The notes beneath the pieces are model-generated. The model was not told the origin of the DNA, searched no databases, and saw nothing but the letters and a program-made list of their open reading frames with translations. Positions 46,235 to 56,335 of a stretch of DNA of 64,000 nucleotides are shown here, piece by piece; position 1 is the stretch's first letter; every line of letters begins with the position of its first letter. Origin of the DNA: Paenibacillaceae bacterium GAS479 (GTDB taxonomy: Bacteria; Bacillota; Bacilli; Paenibacillales; Paenibacillaceae); assembly GCA_900105225.1 (NCBI GenBank), contig LT629764.1:5455720-5519719 (forward strand), read 5' to 3'. Made by a program: the position numbers and the translations under genes.

Positions 46235-48691
46235 TCAGCCCTCCTGGCTCGCTTCAACGCGAGGGAAGAGCTGCGTAACGGCGTCATTTTTGTCTACCTG
46301 AACAAGAGCTCTACCGATGGACTTGCGATCCTCGATCGGCGTCTTCTCCGTCAGGAAGCGCTGCTGGCCGCCTCCAGCAAGTAATGCTGTCAGCTCGCGC
46401 GGCTTTTTGGAGTACCAAGCCCCAACAAGCTGGGAGCCGTTTGGCTTAACGCGTTTGCCTTCTTTAAATTCAAACGTAATTACACCTTTGCCGCCGCGCC
46501 CCTGAACAGGATAATCCGCCAGCAGGCTGCGCTTGGCATAACCAAGATCGCTGATGACCAGAATCTCGCCTTCATCATCAGGACCGGCTTCCAAAGCGGC
46601 TGCCAGCTCGTCGCCATCCTTGAGCTGAATGCCACGGACACCGCCGGCAACACGGCCCATCAAGTTAACCTCGGAGGCCGGGAAGCGAATAGCGGATGCC
46701 TGGCGGCTAATAAGCAGCAGATGTCCTTCACCTTGTGTGAGCTGCACCTGGATGACCTCATCGCCGTCTGCGACTTTGCAGGCCGCAATTGCAGTTGAGC
46801 GATTCGTCGCGTAGTCCTTGAGCTCCGTGCGCTTCACTTGTCCCTTCCTTGTGAAGAAGAAGAGGGACTGGTTCGACTGCTGAATATCTCTTACCGGAAT
46901 GACGGCTACGATGCCGTCATCCTTCGGCAACGGGATGACGTTGACGATAGCTGTACCGGCATCCTTCCACTTAAACTCCGGAATCTGATACACCGGCAGC
47001 ATGTAGTAGCTACCCTTACGGGTGAACACAAGCAGGTTGTCGATCGTATTGCATTCAAGCAGATGGCGGATGGTATCGCCTTCCTTCACACCGGCAGCGT
47101 CGGTCTCACCGCCGCTGCGGGTGAAGCTGAGGCGGCTCGTGCGCTTCACGTAACCATCGCGGCTGATTGCAACGAGTACATCCTCGGCGCTGACCATCAC
47201 CTCAAGACCAACCTTCAGCTCCTCAACTTCACCGCGAATTTCCGAGCGGCGATCGATGCCAAACTTCTCGCGGATTTCCAGCAGCTCATCCTGAATGACC
47301 TTGAGCAGCTTACGTTCGCTATCAAGAATGGAACGCAAGTACTGGACGCGCTTCGCGATTTCGTCTAGTTCTTTCTGTAGCGAGTTAATTTCCAAGTTCG
47401 TCAGGCGGTACAGCTGCAAGGTGAGAATCGCGTCGGCCTGCCGCTCGCTGAAGCCGAATTTCTCCACGAGGTTATTTTGCGCATCGGCGCGGTTTTTGGA
47501 CGCTTTGATCGCTGCAATGACCTCATCGAGAATGTTCAGCGCCTTGACGAGACCTTCCAGCACATGCGCGCGGTCCTCGGCCTTCTCCAGCTCATACTGC
47601 GTGCGGAACGTAACAACTTCCTTCTGATGTGCAATGTACGCATCCAAAATTTCCTTAACGCCGAGTTGACGAGGCGCCTTGTTGACGATCGCGACCATAT
47701 TGAAGTTGTACGTCACTTGCAGATCGGTTTTTTTGAAAAGGTAGGCGAGAATGCCGTCGGCATCCGCATCCTTCTTCAGTTCAATGACGATGCGTAGACC
47801 TTCGCGGCCGCTCTCGTCGCGTACCTCGGCGATGCCGTCGACCTTTTTCTCCAGTCGAATGTTCTCCATCGCCGTGACGAGTCGAGATTTGACCACCTGA
47901 TACGGAATTTCTGTCACGACGATCATCTTCTTGCCGCCGCGCAGCTCCTCAACTGCCGTCTTAGAGCGCAGATGGATGCGGCCACGGCCGGTCGAATAAG
48001 CATCGCGGATGCCTTCCTCGCCCATGATGATACCGCCAGTCGGGAAATCCGGTCCCTTCATAATCGCCATCAAATCGGATAGGGGCAGATTGCTATCCTT
48101 CATGATCGCGATGCAAGCGTCGATGACTTCCCGCAAATTATGCGGCGGAATTTCCGTCGCGAAGCCCGAGGAAATTCCGCTCACGCCGTTCACGAGCAGA
48201 TTTGGATAACGTGCCGGAAGCACAACAGGCTCTTTGGTGGTGTTGTCAAAGTTATCTTTGAACAGCACCGTGCGCTTCTCGATATCGCGCAACAGCTCCA
48301 TTGCGATCGACGACAGTCTTGCCTCCGTATAGCGCATTGCCGCTGCGGGATCATCATCCATCGAGCCCCAGTTGCCATGCCCGTCGACGAGTGTATGGCC
48401 GACCTTCCAAGGCTGTGCCATACGCACCATGCCTTCGTAGATCGAGGAGTCTCCATGCGGATGGTAGTTACCCATGACGTCGCCGACCGTTTTGGCCGAC
48501 TTGCGGTAAGGCTTGTCCGGCGTATTGCCGGAATCGTACATGGCGTAAAGAATACGCCGCTGCACCGGCTTCAGTCCGTCGCGCACATCCGGGATGGCGC
48601 GGTCTTGAATGATATATTTTGAGTAGCGTCCGAAGCGGTCGCCGACGACTTCCTCGAGGAATGCCGGCAGAAATTGCTCGCTTAAACTCAT
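46235..48691 (-). CDS. parC: DNA topoisomerase IV subunit A
   Basis: The 818-residue type IIA subunit has the breakage-reunion domain ([40 protein letters not shown] and the catalytic tyrosine in [12 protein letters not shown], near residue 122) and a C-terminal beta-pinwheel. The pinwheel lacks the GyrA box QRRGGKG that defines gyrase, and the partner parE precedes it, so ParC is the call. It decatenates sister chromosomes. The ATG follows TAGGAGG; 13 bp separate it from parE. Confidence 0.94.
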   Translation of the reverse strand: MSLSEQFLPAFLEEVVGDRFGRYSKYIIQDRAIPDVRDGLKPVQRRILYAMYDSGNTPDKPYRKSAKTVGDVMGNYHPHGDSSIYEGMVRMAQPWKVGHTLVDGHGNWGSMDDDPAAAMRYTEARLSSIAMELLRDIEKRTVLFKDNFDNTTKEPVVLPARYPNLLVNGVSGISSGFATEIPPHNLREVIDACIAIMKDSNLPLSDLMAIMKGPDFPTGGIIMGEEGIRDAYSTGRGRIHLRSKTAVEELRGGKKMIVVTEIPYQVVKSRLVTAMENIRLEKKVDGIAEVRDESGREGLRIVIELKKDADADGILAYLFKKTDLQVTYNFNMVAIVNKAPRQLGVKEILDAYIAHQKEVVTFRTQYELEKAEDRAHVLEGLVKALNILDEVIAAIKASKNRADAQNNLVEKFGFSERQADAILTLQLYRLTNLEINSLQKELDEIAKRVQYLRSILDSERKLLKVIQDELLEIREKFGIDRRSEIRGEVEELKVGLEVMVSAEDVLVAISRDGYVKRTSRLSFTRSGGETDAAGVKEGDTIRHLLECNTIDNLLVFTRKGSYYMLPVYQIPEFKWKDAGTAIVNVIPLPKDDGIVAVIPVRDIQQSNQSLFFFTRKGQVKRTELKDYATNRSTAIAACKVADGDEVIQVQLTQGEGHLLLISRQASAIRFPASEVNLMGRVAGGVRGIQLKDGDELAAALEAGPDDEGEILVISDLGYAKRSLLADYPVQGRGGKGVITFEFKEGKRVKPNGSQLVGAWYSKKPRELTALLAGGGQQRFLTEKTPIEDRKSIGRALVQVDKNDAVTQLFPRVEASQEG

Positions 48692-48704
48692 AGAGCCAGT
48701 CCTC

Positions 48705-50684
48705 CTATTCCTCGTATTCCGTGAAGTCTACATTGTCGATGATCCAGCGCTTGCGAGGATCTACCTTGTCGCCCATCAGCGTTGATACACGCCTTTCGGC
48801 CTTGGCCGCGTCGTCGATCTGCACCTGCAGCAACGTGCGGGTTTCGGGATTCATAGTCGTTTCCCACAGCTGATCCGGATTCATCTCGCCGAGACCTTTA
48901 TAGCGCTGCAGCTCGAAGTTTTTGCCCATCTCTTTGCCGTAATTGTTCAACTGCTCGTCCGTCCAGGCGTAGCGCACCGTTTGCAGCTTGCCGGATTTGC
49001 GGGACATTTTGTAAAGTGGCGGCTGAGCGATATAGATTTTCCCATTGTCGATCAGCGGCTTCATGTACCTGTAAAAGAACGTCAGAAGCAGCACTTGGAT
49101 ATGCGCTCCGTCGGTGTCAGCATCCGTCATAATAATAATTTTGCTGTAGTTGCACTCCGACGCATCAAACTCCGGTCCAACCCCCGCACCGATTGCGGCG
49201 ATAATTGCTTTGTACTCATCATTTTTGAGGATGTCCGCCAGGCGGGCTTTCTCCGGGTTCATCGGCTTGCCCTTAAGCGGCAAAATCGCCTGATACTTGG
49301 AGTCGCGGCCCTGTTTAGCGGAGCCGCCAGCAGAGTCGCCTTCGACGATGAACAGTTCATTGCGCGTAGAGTCTTTGGATTGCGCTGGCGTCAGCTTGCC
49401 GCCGAGATTGGACGATTCGCTGCGCTTTTTGCCGCTGCGAATTTCCTCACGTGCTTTGCGAGCCGCCTCACGCGCCTTCGACGCTTGAATCGCTTTTTTG
49501 AGCAGCATCTGGCCGACTTGCGGATTCTCCTCCATGAAAACAGCCATTTTGTCCGCTACAACCGCATCCACGGCGCTGCGGGCACTGGAGCTGCCCAGCT
49601 GATCCTTCGTCTGACCGACGAACTCCACTTCAGACATCTTGATGTTGATGACGCACATCATGCCTTCGCGCAAGTCGCCGCCTTCGAGGTTTTTGTCCTT
49701 CTCCTTGAGCATCGCCGCACGCCGAGCGTAATCGTTGAGGATACGTGTGTAGGCCGTCTTGAAGCCGGTCTCATGCGTACCTCCGCCGCGTGTTGGAATC
49801 GAGTTGACGAAGCTGACAATCGTCTCGGTGTAGCCGTCATTGTATTGCAGGGCCACCTCAACCTCGATCTCGTCCTTCTCCGCGCTAAAATGAACCGCCT
49901 CATGAAGAACCGACTTCTCCTCGTTGAGGAACTCAACGAACTGTTTGGCGCCTCCCTCGTAGAAGTAGACGTTCTCATGTCCGCTCCGCTCATCCTTAAG
50001 GATTACTTTGAGTCCGGAGTTCAGGAACGCGATCTCCTGCAGCCGGTCGCCAAGCGTGTCGAAGTTCAGCGCAATATTACCGTGAAACACGCGGCTGTCC
50101 GGCTTAAAGGTTACCTTTGTGCCCGTCTGGCGCGTCGTACCCGTAACGACAAGTCCGGTGACAGGCTCACCTACATGCTCTTTGCCTTTTTTATCAACCC
50201 AGTACTCAAAGCGTTGTTTATGTATTTTGCCATCGCGGTAGATTTCCACCTCGAGCCATTCCGACAGAGCGTTGGTTACAGACGCACCAACCCCGTGCAA
50301 ACCGCCGGATTTCTTGTATCCGCCGCCGCCAAACTTGCCGCCAGCATGCAGAATCGTAAATACGACCTGCGGTGTCGGGATGCCGCTTTTATGCATTCCG
50401 GTTGGAATGCCTCGGCCATTATCATGTACAGTCACCGATCCGTTTTTGTGCAGCGTCACACTGATTTCTGTACAGAACTTGGCCAGATGCTCATCGACCG
50501 CGTTATCTACAATTTCCCATACCAGGTGATGCAGGCCCGAGTTCGTTGTACTACCAATGTACATACCCGGGCGCTTGCGTACTGCGGTAAGTCCTTCTAG
50601 AATCTGGATGTCATCCGCATCATAGGAAGGGCCCTTCGCTGTATTTGCCGATTCGGTTGCGTAAAGGTCCAGATGTTCGGCCAT
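48705..50684 (-). CDS. parE: DNA topoisomerase IV subunit B
   Basis: The 659-residue protein has the GHKL ATPase domain ([42 protein letters not shown]), a transducer domain and the Toprim core ([32 protein letters not shown]) and ends with the ParE/GyrB tail. It powers strand passage with ParC. It is the first gene of parEC. GGGGGA precedes the ATG. Confidence 0.94.
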   Translation of the reverse strand: MAEHLDLYATESANTAKGPSYDADDIQILEGLTAVRKRPGMYIGSTTNSGLHHLVWEIVDNAVDEHLAKFCTEISVTLHKNGSVTVHDNGRGIPTGMHKSGIPTPQVVFTILHAGGKFGGGGYKKSGGLHGVGASVTNALSEWLEVEIYRDGKIHKQRFEYWVDKKGKEHVGEPVTGLVVTGTTRQTGTKVTFKPDSRVFHGNIALNFDTLGDRLQEIAFLNSGLKVILKDERSGHENVYFYEGGAKQFVEFLNEEKSVLHEAVHFSAEKDEIEVEVALQYNDGYTETIVSFVNSIPTRGGGTHETGFKTAYTRILNDYARRAAMLKEKDKNLEGGDLREGMMCVINIKMSEVEFVGQTKDQLGSSSARSAVDAVVADKMAVFMEENPQVGQMLLKKAIQASKAREAARKAREEIRSGKKRSESSNLGGKLTPAQSKDSTRNELFIVEGDSAGGSAKQGRDSKYQAILPLKGKPMNPEKARLADILKNDEYKAIIAAIGAGVGPEFDASECNYSKIIIMTDADTDGAHIQVLLLTFFYRYMKPLIDNGKIYIAQPPLYKMSRKSGKLQTVRYAWTDEQLNNYGKEMGKNFELQRYKGLGEMNPDQLWETTMNPETRTLLQVQIDDAAKAERRVSTLMGDKVDPRKRWIIDNVDFTEYEE

Positions 50685-50773
50685 ACGCGTCCCCCTTTTC
50701 TCATTGCCCTAATTCCGACTGAGGGGCAGCACGGTGTGTCGTGCGACTCCCTCCGGGAACAACTCACGCTATT

Positions 50774-51760
50774 TTAATTCAATATATCCTGTTTCGTAAA
50801 GACACCGAACGACACGATGAGCGCGCCGAGCATCCAAATCCCAAGCACAGAAAGCGAGAAAACGATGTCCATGCCTGCAATCGGCGGAGGTGTTCCCTCC
50901 AAATAATCGGTCAAATCGATATTGACGGAGAAAATATATTTGGCCGTCTCCCAGGAGGAAGCCATGCCTGCCAAAATGCTGCCTGAGATGACAGCCGCCA
51001 TCATCGTCACGATGCTTGCCGCCGTGCTGCGCACAAGCACCGACACCATAAGCGCCAAAATCGCAATTGTCATACAGGATACCCAAATCAGGCCGCTCTG
51101 CATGATGACAAACTGCCACTGCGGTACCGGATGCACACCGCTGGCATCGATAGAACCGCTGTTGATGACGAAGCCAGTGAATACCGGCATGGTCCAGCCG
51201 CCATAACCGAATACTAATCCCGATATGAGATAACATACCGCACCCGTTGTAATAATAGCCAAGGAAACATATAGTGTCAGCGCGATTAGTTTGCTAAATA
51301 GAATTTTCCAACGCTTGACGGGCCGGGTTAACAGCATTTTGATTGTTCCACTTGTGCGCTCTCCGGAAACGAGATCGGAAGCAAGAGCCAGAATAAGCAG
51401 CGGGAAGAACAAGGATACGGAGCTTGCCATAAATTGCCGAGTAAAAGTTGCCGCATCCGGACTGTTCGGATTGACGTCATGATCGAGGTAATATTGCAGC
51501 TGCTGTACCTTGATGCGGTCGTACTTCTTCCATTCCTCCGGCATCCGGTCGCTTGCCAGCGTATTCTGCAAATCAGTGATCTGCTGCTGAATCTGGTTGC
51601 GCCAATCTTTGAAATTATCGGCATTTGTCTGCGACATCCGCATCTGAGCGTAGGTAAAGAGCGGAATTAACACTAACAGGATAAGAAGAATAACATAGAA
51701 TCGCTTCTTTTTCCAAATTTTTAACGTCTCGTTCTGAATGAGCGGCAATATATCCATCAT
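50774..51760 (-). CDS. ABC-2 type transporter permease
   Basis: The 328-residue protein has an N-terminal membrane anchor, a large extracytoplasmic loop (about residues 40-110, rich in QIQQQITDLQN) and five further helices including the exporter loop DLVSGERTSGTIKMLLTRPV. Its ATG overlaps the stop of the ATPase gene by 4 bp. The pair belongs to the bacitracin/lantibiotic-immunity-like ABC-2 class; the substrate is unknown. Confidence 0.88.
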   Translation of the reverse strand: MMDILPLIQNETLKIWKKKRFYVILLILLVLIPLFTYAQMRMSQTNADNFKDWRNQIQQQITDLQNTLASDRMPEEWKKYDRIKVQQLQYYLDHDVNPNSPDAATFTRQFMASSVSLFFPLLILALASDLVSGERTSGTIKMLLTRPVKRWKILFSKLIALTLYVSLAIITTGAVCYLISGLVFGYGGWTMPVFTGFVINSGSIDASGVHPVPQWQFVIMQSGLIWVSCMTIAILALMVSVLVRSTAASIVTMMAAVISGSILAGMASSWETAKYIFSVNIDLTDYLEGTPPPIAGMDIVFSLSVLGIWMLGALIVSFGVFTKQDILN

Positions 51761-52794
51761 ACTTGTCCATCCTCCGTCAGCTGCAGGAACAGCTCTTCCA
51801 GTGTCGGAGCGACACGCTGCACAGCAGTGATCGAGATCCCTCCGGCGACGAGCTTCTCAATAAGCTCTGGGATGAGGTCTTCACGGACTGTGCTCACAAC
51901 AGCGCCGGGCAAATACGCAAGCGCGCTGTCATCCATCCGGTACTGACCTTCCTCATACAGCTTTACTTCAGGTTGCGCGGCTAGAATCCGGCGTGTCCCC
52001 TCTTGGTTATCCGTCTGCCAAAGCACGTAGGAACCCGCCTGGTCCACCAGCTCATCGACCCGTCCGACCGATAACACCCGGCCTCCACTGATGATGGCAA
52101 CACGGTCACACATCAGTTGAATTTCACTGAGCAAATGGCTCGAGATGAACAGGCTTAGGCCCGTCTCGGACAGCATACGGATGAACTCGCGTAGCTCCTT
52201 GATCCCCTTAGGATCGAGCCCGTTGGTCGGCTCGTCCAAAATGAGCAGCTTCGGACGACCTAGCAGCGCTTGAGCGATACCGAGACGTTGTCGCATGCCG
52301 AGCGAATAGGTGCCGACCTTTTCATGGATGCGCTCATCCAGTCTCACAATAGAGACAACTTCGGCAATCCGGGCTTTATCCACGCCTCTCAGCATCCGGG
52401 CAAACTGCTCAAGGTTCTCCCAACCGGTCAAATAAGTATACATCTCCGGGTTTTCCACGATGCAGCCGACCTCGGCCAGCGCCTTCTCCGGATGCCGGGT
52501 TACGCTATGTCCGCCGATCAAAATTTCGCCTTCCGTCGGTTTGATCAGATCAACCAGCATACGAATCGTTGTCGTTTTACCGGAACCGTTTGGCCCTAGG
52601 AAGCCGAATATTTCGCCTGGATACACCTGAAAGCCGACCTCATGAATAATCCATTTGCGGCCAATCTTCTTTTTTAAACCCCGAACATCCAGTACAGGCT
52701 GCCCCGTCGTTTTATCCACACGGCCTTGCATAGCTTCAGAGAAGGCAGCAGGGGTTATTTTTGCACGTTCGCGCACGGGATAATCTATCGTCAT
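51757..52794 (-). CDS. ABC transporter ATP-binding protein
   Basis: The 345-residue protein has about 45 N-terminal residues before the ATPase, then Walker A GPNGSGKTTT, signature YSLGMRQR (LSGGQ variant), Walker B LLILDEPTNGLD and the switch ISSHLLSEIQ, followed by a C-terminal DUF4162-like region. AAGGAG lies 8 nt upstream of the ATG at 52794; longer starts are not supported. It is coupled to the permease gene. Confidence 0.92.
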   Translation of the reverse strand: MTIDYPVRERAKITPAAFSEAMQGRVDKTTGQPVLDVRGLKKKIGRKWIIHEVGFQVYPGEIFGFLGPNGSGKTTTIRMLVDLIKPTEGEILIGGHSVTRHPEKALAEVGCIVENPEMYTYLTGWENLEQFARMLRGVDKARIAEVVSIVRLDERIHEKVGTYSLGMRQRLGIAQALLGRPKLLILDEPTNGLDPKGIKELREFIRMLSETGLSLFISSHLLSEIQLMCDRVAIISGGRVLSVGRVDELVDQAGSYVLWQTDNQEGTRRILAAQPEVKLYEEGQYRMDDSALAYLPGAVVSTVREDLIPELIEKLVAGGISITAVQRVAPTLEELFLQLTEDGQV

Positions 52795-52853
52795 GTTGCT
52801 ACTCTCCTTTGCTCTCCTCATCCATATCGGCAATCCCTCTAAAAAGTTAATAA

Positions 52854-53675
52854 TCAGGTCAGAGCCTGAATGATCCGCTGGGCAATCCGTTGATATCCCT
52901 GTTGGTTAGGGTGGAATTGGTCAGAAGCTATATAATCCGCGGAGCGTTGCTGAAAAAGATCCATGATCGGCACGAGCACCGCTCGTTCATCCGTGCCAAG
53001 AATTTCATATGCTTCATCATTCCATTGTTGCACAGCCGCGCTGCCTCCCCGCAGCTCGGGAATGTCGTAAAACGGATTATAAAGTCCAGTGTAGACCAAA
53101 GTGGCATCGGGATTGATCTGACGGATCTTCGTAATAACGCTGCGCAGGGAATCCGCGGCCGATGGAATAGTTGCTTCAATCTCCTCGATGTCGATATCAC
53201 CGGAGCCTCCATCTTCTCTCGCTTCCAGCACAGGCCGGAACAGATCATTGCCGCCGATCGTCAGCAAAATAAGATTTGCTTCCCGGATCGGGTATTCCAG
53301 TCCTTTGTCATTACGCAGCATTTCGTCAAGCTCAGCTGCCGTCAATCCGTTTACAGCCAAATTGTTGATCTGCTGCACCGGCTTTCCAGTCTCTTCGCCA
53401 AGCCGCTCCAACACCGTTTTTACATAACCGCGTCCGCTGTTGTCTCCAGTCCCTTTAGTTAAGGAGTCCCCCAGTGCGGTGACACGAATTTCCTCCGCCT
53501 GCTGGAAATTCCCTCCTGACTCCACTGACTTCACAGGTGCTTGCTCAGTCTGCTGTGCCGCAGGTGTCACTACAAGCAGATCATGCATCGCATAAGCAAA
53601 GCCCCCGGCCAGTAATAACGTTGATGCCAGCGCAGTCGTACCCAGGACACGCCATAATTTGCCGGATGGTATCAT
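52854..53675 (-). CDS. SGNH/GDSL-family lipase or esterase
   Basis: A 273-residue secreted or membrane-anchored enzyme: one N-terminal hydrophobic signal (LGTTALASTLLLAGGFAYA), block I ALGDSLTKGTGD with the catalytic serine, block III TIGGNDLF with the asparagine and block V DQFHPNQQGY with Asp and His. SGNH enzymes deacylate lipids, acetylated sugars or thioesters. It lies just upstream of the ABC-2 operon with a 59-bp gap, so co-transcription is possible. Confidence 0.92.
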   Translation of the reverse strand: MIPSGKLWRVLGTTALASTLLLAGGFAYAMHDLLVVTPAAQQTEQAPVKSVESGGNFQQAEEIRVTALGDSLTKGTGDNSGRGYVKTVLERLGEETGKPVQQINNLAVNGLTAAELDEMLRNDKGLEYPIREANLILLTIGGNDLFRPVLEAREDGGSGDIDIEEIEATIPSAADSLRSVITKIRQINPDATLVYTGLYNPFYDIPELRGGSAAVQQWNDEAYEILGTDERAVLVPIMDLFQQRSADYIASDQFHPNQQGYQRIAQRIIQALT

Positions 53676-53770
53676 CTCTCTTCGGCTCCCCTTGCCAGTA
53701 AATTGTTAAACTTTAGTATAGGCATCATTCTTTTAAAAATAAGCCTTGCGACATCATTTTGCAAATAACA

Positions 53771-53804
53771 ACAAAAAAAGAAGCAGACATAATGTCCGCT
53801 TCCA
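53771..53804 (-). terminator. Terminator of purT
   Basis: GAAGCGGACAT/ATGTCTGCTTC arms are followed on the minus strand by seven T residues, a strong rho-independent terminator. It is separated from the purT stop by the 169-bp element. Confidence 0.85.
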
Positions 53805-53821
53805 GTCTTGCTTTAATTGCA

Positions 53822-53990
53822 TGTTCAAAAAGGTCGCCTTTCAGCATCGAGAAGGTTGTATGAACGGGAAGAAGGAGGAGCGGAAAGTAGGCAAACCTAC
53901 ATGAGCACCGGACTTCGAAGGTGAATACAAGATTCGATGTCGAGTTCTCTACCTGCTTTACATCGTGATCAATGGTGGCCTTTTTGAACA
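53822..53990. repeat. 169-bp element with 17-bp terminal inverted repeats in the purT 3' region
   Basis: TGTTCAAAAAGGTCGCC (53822-53838) and the inverse of TGTTCAAAAAGGCCACC (53974-53990) match at 15 of 17 positions. The interior has open frames but no ribosome site. It lies between the purT stop and its terminator. I recall near-identical sequences as recurrent intergenic elements in Paenibacillus, but this is from memory. Confidence 0.65.
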
Positions 53991-53996
53991 ACCTCT

Positions 53997-55178
53997 TTAA
54001 TTGTATTGGATGGATAAGGACTCTGCTGCCTCTCTCGCGGCAGCTCTTGCACTTTCTGTGTCTGAAGCTGTGCTTAACGCTACAGCCATGCGCCTGCCTT
54101 TGCGCGTCTCCGGCTTACCGAAAACTCGCACTTGGGTAGCGGGAACAGCCAGCGCTTGCTGGAGCCCAGTGATGCGGAAATCCTTGTGGTCACGGGTAGC
54201 CTTGAGCGTATGGCTAGCACCAGGCGACAGCAGACGCACGCCTGGGATCGGCAAGCCGAGAATGGCCCGCACATGCAGGGCGAACTCGGACAGATCCTGG
54301 GTGACCATCGTCACCATCCCTGTATCATGCGGACGAGGCGATACTTCACTAAACAAGACGCCTCGCTCAGTCAGAAACAACTCAACGCCGTAAAGGCCGT
54401 AGCCTCCTAGCGCGTCCGTAATTGCCAGCGCGATCTCTTCCGCTTGACGCCGCTGCTGCTCGCTCATGGGATGCGGCTGCCAGGACTCTATGTAGTCGCC
54501 ATCTTTTTGGACATGGCCGATCGGTTCGCAGAACACCGTGCCAGATACCGAACGGACGGTCAACAATGTAATTTCGGAATGAAATTGGACAAACCCTTCC
54601 ACGATGACCCGTTTCTTTTTGGCGCGGCCGCCTTCCATCGCATAGCTCCAGCAGCTTGCAATCTCAGCCTCAGAGCCGCACACACTTTGGCCCTTGCCGG
54701 AGGAGCTCATTATCGGCTTGATGACGCAAGGCATGCCAAGCTCCATAACGGCATCCCTCATTTCCTCAAGCGAATCCGCAAACCGATATGAAGCGGTAGG
54801 CAGCCGCAACGTTTCAGCAGCGAGTCGGCGAATGCCTTCGCGGTCCATCGTCAGACGGGCAGCACGCGCTGTTGGCACGACTTTGAAGCCCTCCTGCTCA
54901 AGCTCAACGAGTGTGTTCGTGGCGATTGCTTCGATTTCCGGTACGATCAAATCAGGCTTTTCCCGCAGGATCAGCTCACGCAGCTGCTCCGGATTAAGCA
55001 TATCGATGACATAGGAACGATGTGCGACTTGCATGGCTGGAGCATCGGCGTAGCGATCTACGGCAACTGTCTCCACTCCGAGCCTCTGCGCCTCGATTAT
55101 GACTTCCTTGCCGAGCTCTCCGGATCCTAGCAGCAGCATTTTGCGTGCTCCGGAGGAAAGCGGCGATCCATACGACAT
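53997..55178 (-). CDS. purT: Formate-dependent phosphoribosylglycinamide formyltransferase
   Basis: The 393-residue ATP-grasp protein begins with the nucleotide-sugar-fold motif [20 protein letters not shown] and [18 protein letters not shown]. It has the ATP-grasp lysines near [16 protein letters not shown] and the metal site [20 protein letters not shown]. It formylates GAR with formate and ATP in purine synthesis, an alternative to folate-dependent PurN. Length is normal. GGGGG lies about 8 nt upstream of the ATG. No purine riboswitch was recognised in the short upstream region. Confidence 0.94.
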   Translation of the reverse strand: MSYGSPLSSGARKMLLLGSGELGKEVIIEAQRLGVETVAVDRYADAPAMQVAHRSYVIDMLNPEQLRELILREKPDLIVPEIEAIATNTLVELEQEGFKVVPTARAARLTMDREGIRRLAAETLRLPTASYRFADSLEEMRDAVMELGMPCVIKPIMSSSGKGQSVCGSEAEIASCWSYAMEGGRAKKKRVIVEGFVQFHSEITLLTVRSVSGTVFCEPIGHVQKDGDYIESWQPHPMSEQQRRQAEEIALAITDALGGYGLYGVELFLTERGVLFSEVSPRPHDTGMVTMVTQDLSEFALHVRAILGLPIPGVRLLSPGASHTLKATRDHKDFRITGLQQALAVPATQVRVFGKPETRKGRRMAVALSTASDTESARAAAREAAESLSIQYN

Positions 55179-55358
55179 TATAGTACCCCCTGTTCTTCAT
55201 AGCGGAATCTCTTTTTGCCAGATTAGGTTCATATCCGAACCTAACCCAGCATTCCAAATAATAGAATTCTCCTCATTTTGGACGGTGTCTATCGAAAAAT
55301 CAAGTAATACGAATAGGTTTCCTTGACACGTATATTCCCTGACAGATATATTTTAGGC

Positions 55359-55673
55359 ATGAAAACGATTTTCCAGGCGCTAGCCGAGCCAAACCGGCTA
55401 CAGATCGTCGAGCTGCTCCGAACCGGCCCACTTGGGGTCGGCGAGATCGCCGAACGGCTGTCCATGAGTCAGCCGCAAACATCAAAACATTTGAAAGTTC
55501 TAAGCGAAGCCGGCTTGCTTCAGATGGAAGCGGCTGCCAATCGTCGCATCTACCGACTTTCGGCGGGCTCTTTTCAGGAGCTGGAGGCTTGGGCCTCTTC
55601 TTTCCGCCGCGATTGGGAGCAGCGTATGGATCGGCTAGATGATTATCTTAGCCGTCTGCAGGACGAGAAGTGA
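55359..55673 (+). CDS. ArsR family transcriptional regulator
   Basis: The 104-residue protein has an ArsR winged helix (FQALAEPNRLQIVELLRTGP, RLSMSQPQTSKHLKVLSEAG, RRIYRLS). The metal-binding ELCVCDL motif is absent, so it probably senses something other than arsenic or cadmium, as in SRPBCC-linked ArsR proteins. The ATG at 55359 is preferred over longer starts by domain alignment; its ribosome site is weak. Confidence 0.87.
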   Translation: MKTIFQALAEPNRLQIVELLRTGPLGVGEIAERLSMSQPQTSKHLKVLSEAGLLQMEAAANRRIYRLSAGSFQELEAWASSFRRDWEQRMDRLDDYLSRLQDEK

Positions 55674-55799
55674 GACGCAGGCAGGCAAAATGAAGGGAAG
55701 ACACGGCTCGTCGGCCGTTTGCAAGGGCTTATGCGTTATGCCGTCAGCGAAAGTGCAGTGTTATGCCGTCAGCTTGTACACAGGAAGTCGGCATCACAA

Positions 55800-56315
55800 A
55801 ACTCGATCATTCATGCCCTAACGGAACTCAGAGGGCTTATTTCCCGTCAAACACAGGTTCAAGCCAGCTAACGGATCTGAGAAGCGTTATTTGGGTCAGG
55901 GATGATGATATTCCCAAGATAATACCGAAATAACGTCTGTCAGTTCCGTTACTCCTCAAAATCCTTCGATTTTACCGGAATAAGGCTTCTCAGTTCCGTT
56001 ACGCATGGAGCTGCATGAATTCATGAAAAAATGAAGCTTAGAGCGCCTATGATCAAAACTATTTAGCTCCATCAGACCTATTGTAGCGACAACAGGAAAC
56101 AATGCGGGGACGACTGAGATGCGAAAAAAGCCATCAGCTCTCCCCGAAAGCAAGCCTCGAAGTCGGTGGTTTTGCTTAGTCCACAATTTGCTAAAGAAGG
56201 CCGCAATAGCAGATAATCGAGAACAGGAGGAGGCTGAGCTTGGCTCAGTCTCCTCCTGTTTTGCTAACCCGCTTGTATTCATTTGTGTTGGAGGAGCTTT
56301 TGGGACCGCCCCTTT
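55800..56315. repeat. Dispersed intergenic repeat, copy C
   Basis: The 662-bp gap between ArsR and the ABC exporter is mostly this repeat. Segments shared with copy B run from CTAACGGAACTCAGAGGGCT to TCAGTTCCGTTACGC, then a part shared only with copy A (ATGAAGCTTAGAGCGCCTA), then a B-like hairpin at 56221-56260 and an end reading TTTTGGGACCGCCCC. The left TGTCCCA end is missing. No conserved protein frame. Confidence 0.65.
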
Positions 56316-56335
56316 TGCAACCGAATCGATCCGGC

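Noticed and set aside
46235..48691. Annotation as gyrase subunit A (gyrA)
   Set aside because: The GyrA box is absent and the partner gene precedes it in the parE-parC order.
53725..53991. 88-codon minus-strand frame after purT
   Set aside because: It spans a terminator and the inverted-repeat element; the frame is a by-product of that repeat and lacks a ribosome site.
55179..55358. Purine riboswitch upstream of purT
   Set aside because: No purine aptamer core was recognised and the leader is short.
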